From Maniola hyperantus (lineage: Eukaryota > Arthropoda > Insecta > Lepidoptera > Nymphalidae): a stretch of DNA of 64,000 nucleotides. The notes below the pieces were generated by a model that made no database searches, had not been told where the DNA came from, and saw only the letters and a list, made by a program, of their open reading frames with translations. Where the stretch lies: the NCBI RefSeq assembly GCF_902806685.2, contig NC_048555.1, forward strand, positions 5,022,001 to 5,086,000, written 5' to 3'. Within the stretch, counting starts at the first letter, position 1. The number at the start of each line of letters is the position of its first letter. Made by a program: the position numbers and the translations under genes. Below are positions 25,201-35,400 of this stretch, piece by piece.

Positions 25201-27003
25201 TGGAATATGTTGCAAACACAGATATGTCCAGATTTGCAACTAGCGTGGCCCCCTCAGTCCCTCTCGCTCAAGCAGATTTTCTTACTTGAACCTTCTACAC
25301 TTCACGTTGTTTGTCAAATACTCACGTACAAATACATTTTGACAAACAAAAAAAAGTGGCCACGGTAACAAGGACAAAACATAATCATTTTGTCACGGTC
25401 TAACAAGAGCTTAAATGCATTTAGCTATCTCGCTCTAACAGTAAGTGTCACAATAGGGCTACTTCTAGCAGTCCTTATTCTGAGGTTGCAAAGGTCAAAA
25501 CCAAAGCAGGCATTTGCGCTGCGCTGTGCGAGGTGACGTGACGCGGCAGCGCCTTGCTCATACCATAATTGAAACATAATATCGCTGTAAAGAATTATTG
25601 TCAAGCATACATTCTATACGTATTCTAAACTCTATCCAAATCATTTTCCAAATTAAAATTTCATATATTTTTTTAGGGTAACTCGAATAGCTTGGCTTCA
25701 GTGGACCTCGGCTCGGGTTACGTAGGTCTCCGGGAGTATAGCGCAGCAAAGGTGGCGCTTCGCATGGGCCTGCACGCATATGCGGGGCCTGCGCTAGCCG
25801 GTGCACGGCTGTTCTGCGCTTTAGCCGCGGATCCATACAAATCCTATCAACAGTGAGTATAATTCACATTTGTATGGAAAGTGTTGCCAATCTATTTCAC
25901 AAAGTTCATATTGCCATCTTTTTTACGAAGTTCCTTGCGGAAAAGGACGGAATTTTAAGATCAGTCAGCTCTTCTTTTTATATATATATGGAAGATGACA
26001 GTTATTTATTGTGTTGATTCGAGCGCTCCAGCGAGCGTACCGAGAATTAAAATTGACACTGTTAAATGGTATCCGTGTTGACACTATGTTGTTCCAAGTG
26101 CGCTCACTGTTGTTATCAACGCCAAAATGGCGAAAATCAAGTTACTTCAAAAACGGTTCAGCTATCGCAACTGCAGTCCCTAAAAGTAGGGACGTATATT
26201 AGTAGAGGTCAATGTCTGCAGCCGCTCCCCGCCGTCTTCTGATACCTGTTTAAAATGCTAATGCGCCGCTACTCGTCACCTTCAGCGCGATCAAGAAGTT
26301 TGGCGTTGCCTGTACCTAATATTGCGATTCCACATGTGATAGGTATCAAGTGGAAGCTGTCCCAAGGCAAACATTCTTTGCTTTTGCATTCCAAATAAGA
26401 TTTAAAATGCCAATGGTACTGATTCTGAGCACAACTAAATTTTAGAGTGTTCATATCCTCTTCTTACTAATGTAATATGAAAAGGACAGACACACCTTGA
26501 GTCTTAAATTTAATTTAGAGCTGTCAAACCGCGTGACTTTCGCTGCCAGTCGCGAGCGTATTATTTAAATTTGTAGCGTGCTCTAAAATTTAGAGTCTTT
26601 AAATGTAAAATTCATGTACTTTCATCTTTTAACAATATTAAAAAGAAAAAGATGCAGATACTCTAAATTTAGCTTAGAGAAAGACAACAGAATCGGCGCC
26701 AATACAGTTTTACCCACACGACCTTTACACATTATTTCAAATTTCAGGTACTTAGAGTCAGTATGGCGAGTTATAAACGTCTTTGCACTGCAAAGGGTGT
26801 ACCAGCTCGTTATATACTGCGTCATAGCGACGATATTCAGGCACCATCTATTTGTGTGGACAGTTTTTTCACCAAAGCTGTTATACGACTTCGTAGCGAC
26901 CATTTTCTCCATACAGTCGCTATCCACGATAGGCAATATAATACTGCTAACGCATGTAACTAGTTGGGTCGCTAAGCTATTTACTTATAAAACGACTTTG
27001 TAA
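13265..27003 (+). CDS. PIGG: GPI ethanolamine phosphate transferase 2 (PIGG/GPI7), complete
   Basis: Twelve exons: 13265-13422, 13869-14055, 17280-17489, 18299-18502, 19404-19537, 20048-20235, 20940-21130, 22072-22658, 23629-23741, 24138-24745, 25677-25852, 26748-27003. All phases close and give 1003 residues (human PIGG about 980). The enzyme adds phosphoethanolamine to the second mannose of the GPI anchor in the ER. A signal-anchor helix (about 10-30) precedes a lumenal alkaline-phosphatase-fold domain: VIDG (Asp73), PPTVTMPR with probable nucleophile Thr108, YGDDTW, HYLGLDHIGH (Asp219, His223), GDHGM (Asp264, His265). A multi-span C-terminal half follows (exons 7-12; QGNSNS at the exon 10/11 join). 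I start at 13265 because CAACATG is a good insect context and gives the usual short N-terminus; an in-frame ATG at 13232 would add 11 residues. The exon 8 donor (GTCAGA) is weak. Introns are full of mobile repeats. Confidence 0.95.
13565..13695. mobile_element. GC-rich palindromic mini-element, copy 3 (PIGG intron 1)
   Basis: ATATGGCAATCGGGATATGG at one end, ATTGCCATCTCGATATGTTG at the other; more diverged and shorter. Confidence 0.6.
14995..15232 (-). mobile_element. dispersed element A (PIGG intron 2)
   Basis: Inverted full-length copy ending ACGAAGTCGCGGGCATCAGC. Confidence 0.65.
16330..16640 (-). mobile_element. tRNA-derived SINE, type 2
   Basis: Inverted copy in PIGG intron 2 with ACGATGTTTTCCTTCGCCGT and a tRNA-like head near 16570-16625. 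Confidence 0.65.
17175..17255. mobile_element. short copy of the 12325 mini-element, next to PIGG exon 3
   Basis: GTATTTGACAACTAGTCAAA to GATGTAGTCAAATACCCA; ends 24 bases before the exon 3 acceptor. Confidence 0.55.
17535..17600 (+). pseudogene. partial duplicate of PIGG exon 3
   Basis: Just after exon 3, the sequence from GGGGACAGCGTGCT to TGTATGGAGAC repeats the middle of exon 3 (about 17345-17410) with a handful of changes, then runs into a TAA and LINE-derived sequence. It has no splice sites of its own that fit and is probably a non-functional copy. Confidence 0.75.
17607..17828 (-). mobile_element. non-LTR retrotransposon fragment (reverse-transcriptase C-terminus)
   Basis: The minus strand encodes LEHRRDVSSLCVFYRLY followed by LFDLIPP, the same C-terminal block as the copy near 32.9 kb. 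Such blocks end the reverse-transcriptase ORF of common insect LINEs. It directly follows the duplicated exon 3 piece in PIGG intron 3. Confidence 0.7.
17829..18170 (+). other. unrecognised open segment in PIGG intron 3
   Basis: The frame that opens at 17592 in exon-duplicate and LINE sequence stays open to 18164. From about 17829 its translation no longer matches the LINE block and resembles nothing I know. No splice sites tie it to PIGG. Probably chance or mobile DNA. Confidence 0.3.
18708..19020 (+). mobile_element. dispersed element A, with internal repeat (PIGG intron 4)
   Basis: GTCCGCGTGGATTTAGGTTT, then the ATCCCGTGGGAACC block twice. Confidence 0.6.
19565..19940 (+). mobile_element. 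tRNA-derived SINE, type 2, with internal insertion
   Basis: Head GATAGCCTACTGGTTAGAAC and GATTCGATCCC in PIGG intron 5; the body resumes after about 150 bp of other sequence (19650-19810). Confidence 0.65.
20100..20587 (+). repeat. 184-bp tandem triplication covering PIGG exon 6
   Basis: The segment with most of exon 6, its donor and the following ~50 bp is repeated with a 184-bp period: the landmark ATATAAGACAAC occurs at 20161, 20345 and 20529. Copy 1 holds the functional acceptor and exon. Copy 2 keeps the GACACAG/gtaac donor but lacks an acceptor. Copy 3 stops at 20587, where a dispersed repeat begins. Copies differ at only a few bases, so the event looks recent. Confidence 0.9.
20588..20910 (-). 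mobile_element. dispersed element A, tandem pair (PIGG intron 6)
   Basis: Two inverted copies, each with CCGATTTTRATGAAATTTGG and GGGGTAGAACATAGGCT; the first abuts the truncated third copy of the exon 6 repeat. Confidence 0.65.
21340..21550 (+). mobile_element. dispersed element A (PIGG intron 7)
   Basis: AGCTGATGCCCGCGACTTCG start; ends CATTTATAATAGGGG. Confidence 0.65.
21698..21922 (-). mobile_element. dispersed element A, inverted (PIGG intron 7)
   Basis: ACTAATATTATAAAAGCGAA start with (GTCT)n, ending GACGAAGTCGCGGGCATCAT. Confidence 0.65.
22675..22895 (-). mobile_element. dispersed element B (PIGG intron 8)
   Basis: Related family: (GACT)n, GGACGGATCGCGCTGAAATT, CCTCTAAGGGGGTGAAATAG, GACGAAGTCGCGAGCATAAG. 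Other copies at 11735, 14485, 27245 and 34820. Confidence 0.6.
23162..23385 (-). mobile_element. dispersed element A (PIGG intron 8)
   Basis: Nearly identical to 21698-21922, with (GTCT)n and CCGATTTTGACGAAATTTGG. Confidence 0.65.
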
Positions 27004-27004
27004 T

Positions 27005-27232
27005 CCATACTTAATATTATAAATGCGAAAGTGTGTCTGTCTGCTAGCTTTTTACGGCCCATAGGCTACTTTTTAACCCGGAAAATCAAAGAGTTCCCAC
27101 GGGATTATTAAAAACCTTCATCCCGGGGAAGGACATAGGCTACTTTTTAACCCGGAAAATCAAAGAGTTCCCACGGGATTATTAAAAACCTAAATCCACG
27201 TGGACGATGTCGCGGGCATCATCTAGTAAGTA
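27005..27232 (-). mobile_element. dispersed element A with internal duplication (just past PIGG stop)
   Basis: Begins two bases after the PIGG stop codon; the block CATAGGCTACTTTTTAACCC appears twice. Confidence 0.65.
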
Positions 27233-27244
27233 TTTTATAAAACT

Positions 27245-27420
27245 GACTAGCTTATATAGTGGACTACACCAAACCTAATTTTTGGTTTGAAATTCCTAAT
27301 CCTTAGCGGATGTCTACATCTTAATAGCTATCTGTATGCCAAATTTCAACCCGATCCGTCCAGTAGTTTGAGCTGTGCGTTAATAGATCAGTCAGTCAGT
27401 CCGCGTTTCCTTATATATAT
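27245..27420 (+). mobile_element. dispersed element B
   Basis: CTTAGCGGATGTCTACATCT, CAACCCGATCCGTCCAGTAG and a CAGTCAGTC end. Confidence 0.55.
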
Positions 27421-27469
27421 TTATTAGAAGATAGATATGAAGTATTAGGCAGGCCGTACTTTGGATGAA

Positions 27470-27683
27470 TTTTCGTACGAATTTGACTCGTTCCAATACG
27501 TACGAACACACATACACAATCCCGACCTTCCAAGTACGGAGCTCGGAAACTGGGTGTAAGTAAGATTACTTCGCACCTAGTCTGCGCGCTCTTGTGACAA
27601 AACAAGGGTTTTTCTAGCCTCGGAAGATAGTAATTGTTCGTGTATGTTCGTACGTATTCGCACGGGTCAAATTCGTACGAAAA
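27470..27683. mobile_element. TIR mini-element (TTTTCGTACGAATTTGAC)
   Basis: Roughly 40-base inverted ends: TTTTCGTACGAATTTGAC ... and GTCAAATTCGTACGAAAA. No coding capacity. Confidence 0.8.
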
Positions 27684-27715
27684 CATCAAAATTGCTATAA
27701 CGCCTAAAATTTAAG

Positions 27716-27836
27716 TCCTCACGCGCCATTTTAACTGTGTCAAATTGTATGTCAAGTATGATTTTAGTTCTTATTTCAAAGGTGAGCCGTACTTTTGACA
27801 TGACAGTTGACACAGAGTTAAAATGGCACGTGAGGA
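27716..27836. mobile_element. TIR mini-element (TCCTCACGYGCCATTTTAAC)
   Basis: Inverted ends of about 28 bases, TCCTCACGCGCCATTTTAAC and GTTAAAATGGCACGTGAGGA. Confidence 0.75.
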
Positions 27837-28083
27837 GTCATTTTGCTGAAAGCCACAAAACAAAATAAGAAGTAAGAACCGAGTCATGTAGTACGGACTA
27901 TAACCCCAATTTAGATGAGATTAAATACCGAACAAATTAATTAGATAATTAATTTGTGATGTGAAGTGTAAATATTTGAGTACACACGTGGAGTTTAGTT
28001 TGATGTATGTTTATTATTCTATTAGATATAGATGTCTAAATGTTATATTAGTATTATAATAATACTAACATAACTAAAGCCCT

Positions 28084-28253
28084 AGCCAATCTTTATGGTC
28101 GCTCTGAATATAACTGCATTTCGATGCGCAGAACGCTTTCAGATATCTACTGAGACGAAGTCCGCCCGCACGCTTTTTACCATGCGTAAATTCGAGCTCG
28201 TTTATTGGTCGGTTGAACTTGCGCGTGGTTCACAGCGACCATAAAGATTAGCG
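28084..28253. mobile_element. TIR mini-element (AATCTTTATGGTCGCT)
   Basis: AATCTTTATGGTCGCT at one end, AGCGACCATAAAGATT at the other. Confidence 0.75.
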
Positions 28254-28507
28254 AGAACTTAATATACTAGCGTGAACTTGTTTGCTTAAGTGTATTTTTT
28301 GTTACCAATTATCGCTATTTTTATATTAATCTGTTTAGAACAAAATGTAGACAAAGCATAGTTTTGTTTTTCTTAAATCTATGGCGCGCGCAATAAAGTT
28401 GTCCAATCTAAAAACAAGCCAATTTATTATGATTGCGCATTGTGCAAAGACAGATTTGAACCGGGCTTGTGTATTTAATAATTATTTAATTCTAATTAAT
28501 AATTTAA

Positions 28508-28661
28508 TTCTTAGGCTGAGATATATAGAGCGCACTTTGACTTTGCTCAGACTTAAGATTGAGTTAAACAAGACAGATTTATGTGAGAGATATATACCTC
28601 TGTCTCGTTTTAACTCTGTCTTAAGCCTAAGCTAAGTCAGAGTGCGCTCTATAGATCTCAC
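28508..28661. mobile_element. TIR mini-element (TATAGAGCGCACTYTGACTT)
   Basis: About 45-base inverted ends, TATAGAGCGCACTTTGACTT and its complement ending GAGTGCGCTCTATAG. Second copy 36965-37103, fragment about 43797-43862. Confidence 0.8.
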
Positions 28662-29759
28662 CCTTACCTTAGTCTACTGTCTACGATCTGCTCAAACCAC
28701 CATGTTGCAATCAGATCGGACTACGTGTTTTGCAGCCTCCGTACATTTTAGTTGAACGTGTTTTTATCCTGGTGACGCGTTTTTGTACCTATCTAGTTAT
28801 ATTAATTTAGTATTATTTAAATAAATGAACAGATACATGCCAATCCAAGATTGTTTTTTATTTATATCCTAATAGGTTTTTAAAAATCCCGTGGGAACTC
28901 TTTGATTTTCTGGGAAAAAAGTAGCCTGTGTCACTCTATAGGTCTTTTAATTATTTAACTTTTATTAAAACGTTAGGCAGGCAGTTTTTTATTTTGGAAA
29001 GGTGTATCCCATACTAATGGGAAATAAAAGAAGTAATTAATTTTCAACGTGTTTATTTTGTTACACAATAATGATACCACCTTGGACCTACCAAACCGAT
29101 AATATAAATACAACTAACGTATAAGATTTATTAAGTTTATTATTATTTTTTATATTCATATAAAGATAATATTATTTTCGTGATTTATCTACATAGAGAC
29201 TGTTTTCACACGACGAAAAAAACCTTTTACTCATTATATCAAAAATACTGCTATCTACTTTAATTTAAAAATAAAAGCACCGAAAAATAATAGATGAAAA
29301 ATGCGTAAGTACCTTACACTTTGATTTTTACACAAAAAACCGGTATCAATACGGGCTAAAGTTCTCCTACCCACTAGACAGGCACTTTATAGGATTCAAA
29401 AGAAAAAAAAGGGATAGTCGAAGGATTTTAGAAAAAGTAGTAAAAAAGTTTTGAAGCAACCAATTTAAAATTATCTGTATAATGGATGGAAACCTCTAGC
29501 CCGATATGTACTCCACATACCTAATTACTATCTATATTAAACCTTTTCTGATATTTTTATCATTGAAAACATTTTCCGCGTCTATCAAAAGTACACATAG
29601 CTGGAATGCAAATCTTAGTTGTTCTTTCTTAGGCGTATAAAAATTCAAAAAATATTCTTTCCCGTTGTTTCAGCAATAATATATTATTTGTAATTACCAT
29701 TATTATTGTTACCACACTAATAATAATTGCTGAATGTTCTAGATACTTAAAATTACTAT

Positions 29760-29947
29760 GTACAGCACGCGGCCGAAAGTAATGTAGGTACATCGGCCAT
29801 TAGAATGACATTTCGGCTTTGCAGAGCGTTGTCCCTGTCACTCATACCTATATGACGTTTTGTCGGTCTCAACGACGAGACAGCGCTCTACTAATCTGCT
29901 ATCTCCTTCTAAAGGTCGATGTAAATTACTTTCGGCCGCGTACTGTA
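29760..29947. mobile_element. TIR mini-element (ACGCGGCCGAAAGTAAT)
   Basis: GCACGCGGCCGAAAGTAATG and ATTACTTTCGGCCGCGTACT as inverted ends. Confidence 0.8.
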
Positions 29948-30471
29948 TAATACAAAGGTTTGTTTGGCACTGCCTATTACGAAAAATAAAATATTTAAAT
30001 GGGAGTAAAATAGATCAAATATTAAATGTGAGCCACTGTTTTTATGCTTGCTACGGAATAGGAACATCGTTGGACACGGGTTTCAAGTTGTTTTATCTGT
30101 CCATCGTAACTTTTCGCGCGAGTAACATGTTGGCACGATTGCTTTGTTTCTTTATTCCTTAGAACTTAGGGTTCATAATTGTGTGATTTGCAATGGTGCC
30201 AATATATTACTCACGCTCAAAGGATTTATAGCATGGGTGTAGATATATAATATTTATAAAACTCCAAACCATTCAGTATTTTTTAAATACAATGGTATCT
30301 ACCTTTTGCTTCTATTAACCTAACCTACAACCCCTTTATACAATAAAAAAATATAGACGAATATTAGCTACTCATATACGTGTATCAGAATCACAGAACG
30401 CTAAATAAGTAATAGAAATGGTATCTGGTGTGTAATACAGGGTTCGCCTGTCACCGATTTTGAGTAACCCG

Positions 30472-30646
30472 TTTGTATAAGTCCCGCAAATTGCTAATGC
30501 GCGCGGCTGCCATTTTAGTGACGTCAGCACTAGACTGAAGTTTCGAGCTGATGGTATATTTTTACTTCAATATAGTTAAATAATGTCATTTCGATGTAAA
30601 TGAGACATGGTTCCAGCACAATAGCAATTTGCGGGACTTATACAAA
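30472..30646. mobile_element. TIR mini-element (TGTATAAGTCCCGCAAATTG)
   Basis: Inverted ends TGTATAAGTCCCGCAAATTG and CAATTTGCGGGACTTATACA, about 23 bases. Confidence 0.8.
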
Positions 30647-31236
30647 AATCATTCCAAAGACTTAAGCAACGTAAATTAAACCGTAACATTATGGCAATAA
30701 CTGTAATTTTACAATAACGCACTGTGATAGGTCATTGCCCATAAGACCAGCGCCAATCTTTGCTTCAACTCTTCTACACTTATTCTGATTTCTGTGATCT
30801 AAATTCTGATGAAAATTTATATTTTACACAATACATATACCTAAATATATACATAATTACGATTTTCATGGAGTTAAAATAATTCTAATAATACGTCCTA
30901 CGTGAGCGATTTGCAGTGTCCCCGAGCGATAATTTAATTTTTGATAAAATTTGATAGCACTAGAAACTTTAAAAATTAAAGGTTGTTCAGCAACTATGGG
31001 TTTTAAGTTTTAAGGGTGTGGTTTTTGTTGCGTATATACACAATGTACAAAAGCACTGCGTAACGTCAAACTAAGGGTGCCTGTCATCCGAAGCGAAGCG
31101 GAGCGCAGATATAGTTAGCGAATCGATCAGGTTTTTAATAGATCACGTGATAACTTTATCATGTCTTCGTTTAGTAATAAAACACATTTCCACTCCGCTC
31201 CGCTCGAGTGGAGCGAAATCCACGAAGGAATCCGTA

Positions 31237-31680
31237 CCTCGAAAACCATAGTAGCTCAACACCAAGGAGCTACCTCAAAACCCATAGTAGCTCAACACCA
31301 ATGAATCCCTTTCTCAAACTCATAGCAGCTTAACACCAAGAGGTCTACTTCAAACCCATAGTAGCTCAACAGCAACTAGCAAGGGATCTCTACCCCTAAA
31401 TCTATAATAGCTCAAAACATTTTGAGCTATTATACAACTCATTATACAATTATACAACTACAGCAAAACAACAACAAAACAAAAGGATCCCCTAAATCGA
31501 AACCCATAGTAGCTCAACAGCAAGAGATTAACTCAAAACCCATAGTAGATCGTCAACACCAATGAACTCCTACCTCAAAACCCATAGTAGGTCAACACCA
31601 ATGAACTCCTACCTCAAAACCCATAGTAGGTCAACACCAATGAACCCCTACCTCAAAACCCATAAGTAGCTTCGGGTCAC
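31237..31680 (+). repeat. degenerate minisatellite, ~39-bp unit
   Basis: About ten copies of a unit containing AACCCATAGTAGCTCAACACC; the last three are nearly identical with CAATGAACTCCTACCTCAAA. The spacing is irregular in the middle. Confidence 0.85.
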
Positions 31681-32341
31681 AACAACATTTGCAATCGCTC
31701 ACGTAGGACAGGGAATAAAAAAAGAAATGCAATTTTCTAGTCTGATCGTCATGACGATGGAAGGAACATTATAAAAATAAATGTTTAAATTTTTTTCTTT
31801 TTTTATGATATAGATGTCTACCCGTCCCCTTTATAAGAAAGACTGGTAAACTTCATTAAAGAAGACGTAATTTTAATTGTTCTAGCTCGACCGTTAGATG
31901 GACATCGATTAGCGATGCACCTCAACCACTTTTATTTCACTGGCCTGCAAATAAAAAATAAACCTTTTTTATTTACAGTGGAAACTCGATTAACCGGACT
32001 AGGTAATTGTTGTCGTTAGGGATTCGGATAATCGAATGTATGAAGAAAATCGGGTTTTGTGCATACTATGTAGTTCTCTGTAATAGTATTTTCAATTTTC
32101 AAAGTAAGATAACTGTACCAAGTTGGATATCATAATATGAAAGCCTATGCATAATAGTTTTCGATTTATCGTACAAAATGGCGGAAAAAATACCCGAGTA
32201 TGGAACCGTCGGTGCGCGAGTCTGACTCGCACTTGGCCAAAAAAAATTCGGTTGGTAGTCTGGATAATCACGAATCCGTATAACCGAGAGCCGGATAATC
32301 GAGTTTCTACTGTATTATGAAAAATTCCTAAGGTTAATTAT

Positions 32342-32347
32342 TTTATT
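32342..32347 (-). terminator. poly(A) signal of FKBP8
   Basis: AATAAA on the minus strand about 150 bases beyond the FKBP8 stop codon. Confidence 0.5.
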
Positions 32348-32496
32348 GCCAATGTCGGCAAGCGCATAAGTATAAAAAGGCACTAGTATCCGGCTATTAG
32401 GCGTCTAGAGGTGGTGGTCTGTGCCAACAAGTAACAAAATTATAGAAATAAAGAATGTCTTACTCGATATTATAGTCATAGAGGTAGCAGACGGGA

Positions 32497-35400
32497 TCAT
32501 TGCGCCTGCATCTTGTAGCGGTACACCAGCACCGACGCCACGCCCACCAGCAGGCTGAGCAGCAGCGAGCCCCACACTAGCATCTACAAACAACATTCTC
32601 TTTATACATAACAACACCTGTTACCTAAAGGAAAAGTACGTCATTACACTTAGCTAGATTGATTTTTTTAATAGAGATAGCGAGCAAACGAGCAGGCGGG
32701 TCACCTGATGTTAAGTGATTACCGCCGCCCATGAACATTTGCAACACTAGAGGAACCCCCGATGCGTTGCCGGCCTTTTAGGAATTTGGTGGTCCGCCCC
32801 TTGAATAATAATATTGTAATCTAGTGGGAACACCTCCGATGGGAGTTGGTTCCACAGTTTGCATGTGGGTGGAATGAGGTCAAAAAGCTGTTCAGAGCAC
32901 TCCCCATTATAAAGGCGATAGAACACGCATAGAGAGCTAACGTCTCTGCGGTGCTCCAGGCTTTCCAACGAGCCGGTTAGTTTGGGATCGTCCACAAGTC
33001 GAACAGCCCGCCTTTGGATCCGTTCAAATGAAAGGAGTTGGTACTGGGATTGTAACGTTGTATTGAAATCCGTTACCACAATGGGTTGTAATGTGATTTG
33101 AATTTAGAAACATCTTGCATCAAGAACATTCTGTTCATTACATAGAGGTAGGATGTATTGATTTGTACAGGTTGGTTATTCAAATATTGAAGAAGAAGAA
33201 AGAAGAAGAAAAACGTTTATTTTTTAGTACCACACATTACCAGTTAGGTACCACACATTACCATATTGCTATTTCGCTTCGTCGAATGATGGCGTCCCTC
33301 TCATTCGCGAGATTTCGATCGCAAAATCGAAATCACCGAATCGAAAATCACCATCGTCATCACTCATGTGATTCGATTCCGGAAAACCTGTATCAGTCAT
33401 TATTACAATCACAATTGTTGTGATTGGCTGAAGTTAACGTATTCTTTTTGCAACAATGCATTGTAGCCAATACTGAGCGAGCTTCAGCCAATCAGAGGTG
33501 ATTGCAATCGTAATATTGTAGCTGTCATTCTACCGCAATCGAGCCCCAGGATCAAAACCGAGGGTTTCCTTACTCTAGTTCGGTCCTTCCTCACTCTAGT
33601 TGCTCCGTTGCGACGTGATCAGAGGACCAACCAATACACACAAACACACTTTCGCATTTTATAATTTACTAGCTGATGCCCACGACTTCGTCAGCGTTGA
33701 ATTAGGTTTTTAAAAATCCCGTGGGAACTCTTTGATTTTCCGGGATAAAAAGTAGCCTATGTCACTCTCCAGGTCTTTATCCGTGCAAAAAACATTGCAC
33801 GCTCGGAAAACCAATGTAAAATGCACCAAACCAACCAATGTAAAATTTCATACCTTAGTTCTGGACGGTTTCTTATCCGGCGAGGGTTTGGGCTGATCAC
33901 TGGTACCCAACATCCTTTTGGCAAGTCTCCGTTCCACAGACCTGTCCCTTGTGGCCTTCTCTTCGCATCTGGACAGTTCCTTACGGACCCCAATGTCGTC
34001 GGGGGCCGCGCTGGCGGCTGCACGGGCGGCCTCTAGGGCTTCAGCGTTGCGCCCCATGGCGGTCAGTATGCGGGATTTGCGGTATAGGGCTTTTGCGTTG
34101 TCTGGCTGGCAGGTTAGGACGCGCGTTACTGCCTGCGAAATAAATGACGTAAATCTTTATATGCTGTAATGTTTGTATGGTTTTGCTCTTGACATCTTTC
34201 TAGTTTTATAGAACCAAAGCTACAGTGAAACTTTGATGAGATAGCTACTTCTTATTTTTTTCACACTGTTTTTATTATTAACTTTATATTATAGTGTATA
34301 GAGTTGTAGATGTTGTATGAACATAGTCATATTCATACGGAAAAACGTAATTGAATAAAAAAACTTATATTGTTCTATCATTTTTAATGCAGCTTGCAAA
34401 GCTTTTGAAGCACAATAAACATCCAACACGAAACAAACAAAACAATTAAAAGCGCGAGCATAGTGAGCGCAATATTTTTTATCAAATAAAAAAAGATTCA
34501 GACGAACCTCCTCCTTTTTTGAAGTAAGTTAAAAAAATAAAAGGCTTACTTGCAACGCAGCGTCGTAGGCTCCAGCCTTCAACTGCGCAGCGGCCATGTT
34601 GTTGTGGACCCGCAGCCGTTCCTCCAGCAATGCGTGCAAGGCGTCCGAAGTGCTGGGCATCTCGCCCGTGGGCGTGGGGTCCGTTATACCCCCTTCACTC
34701 TCGTCGAGCACGTCGAGCGCCCGTCGATATAGCTGTACCGCTAGTTGCGCCTCACCACGGCCATACCACCAGTTGCCGCGGCAGCGACGTCGAATACTAG
34801 AATAGAATTTAAATAGTTTTACTAGCTTATGCCCGCGACTTCGTTCTACACAAATTTCATCCACAAACACCCTATTTCATCCCCTTAGAGGTTGAATTTT
34901 CTAAGCGGATGTCTACGTCACAATAGTTATCTGCATGCTCAGCCCGATCCATCCAGTACTTTGAGCTGTGCGTATCAAGAGATCAGTCAGTCAGTCGGTT
35001 TTTCCTTTTAGTCAGTGAAGTTCTAACAGTGCGTAAGTCATTTTTGGCGTGTTTGAACATTTTGATGCCATTCGATGAAGACAGTTCACCCGCTTTCATT
35101 CAACCAATCAGTCTTCGTCAATAACTACATTTTAAATCCTTTTTCATAACATAATTTTTATTTTTATTTTATTTTGTTTATTTGAAAGTAATCAACTGCG
35201 TAAATACATAATTATTATTTAAATTTAAATCTAGGTATAACAGAAGGCCAAAAGAGATTACTTAAAATTATAATTAAAACTATTTTAACAGAATAGATTT
35301 AGAATAAATGTAGGTATATACAATAATTAAATTACAACAGTGTGTGTATGCTTGTGTGTGTGTGTGTGTGTATGTGTATGCGTGTGTGAGTGTGCATTTA

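Larger units (their letters stand above)
28662..32341. other. intergenic between PIGG and FKBP8
   Basis: Besides the two TIR mini-elements and the minisatellite, it is unique-looking AT-rich sequence. The 29860-30162 frame is mini-element plus chance. Confidence 0.6.

Noticed and set aside
29860..30162. 100-codon ORF
   Set aside because: Begins inside a TIR mini-element and has no recognisable domain.
31237..31680. CRISPR-like array
   Set aside because: Units are contiguous and degenerate with no unique spacers, and the host is a eukaryote.
33918..34169. plus-strand ORFs at 33.8-34.2 kb
   Set aside because: Antisense of FKBP8 exon 5 (TPR), a GC-rich coding exon.
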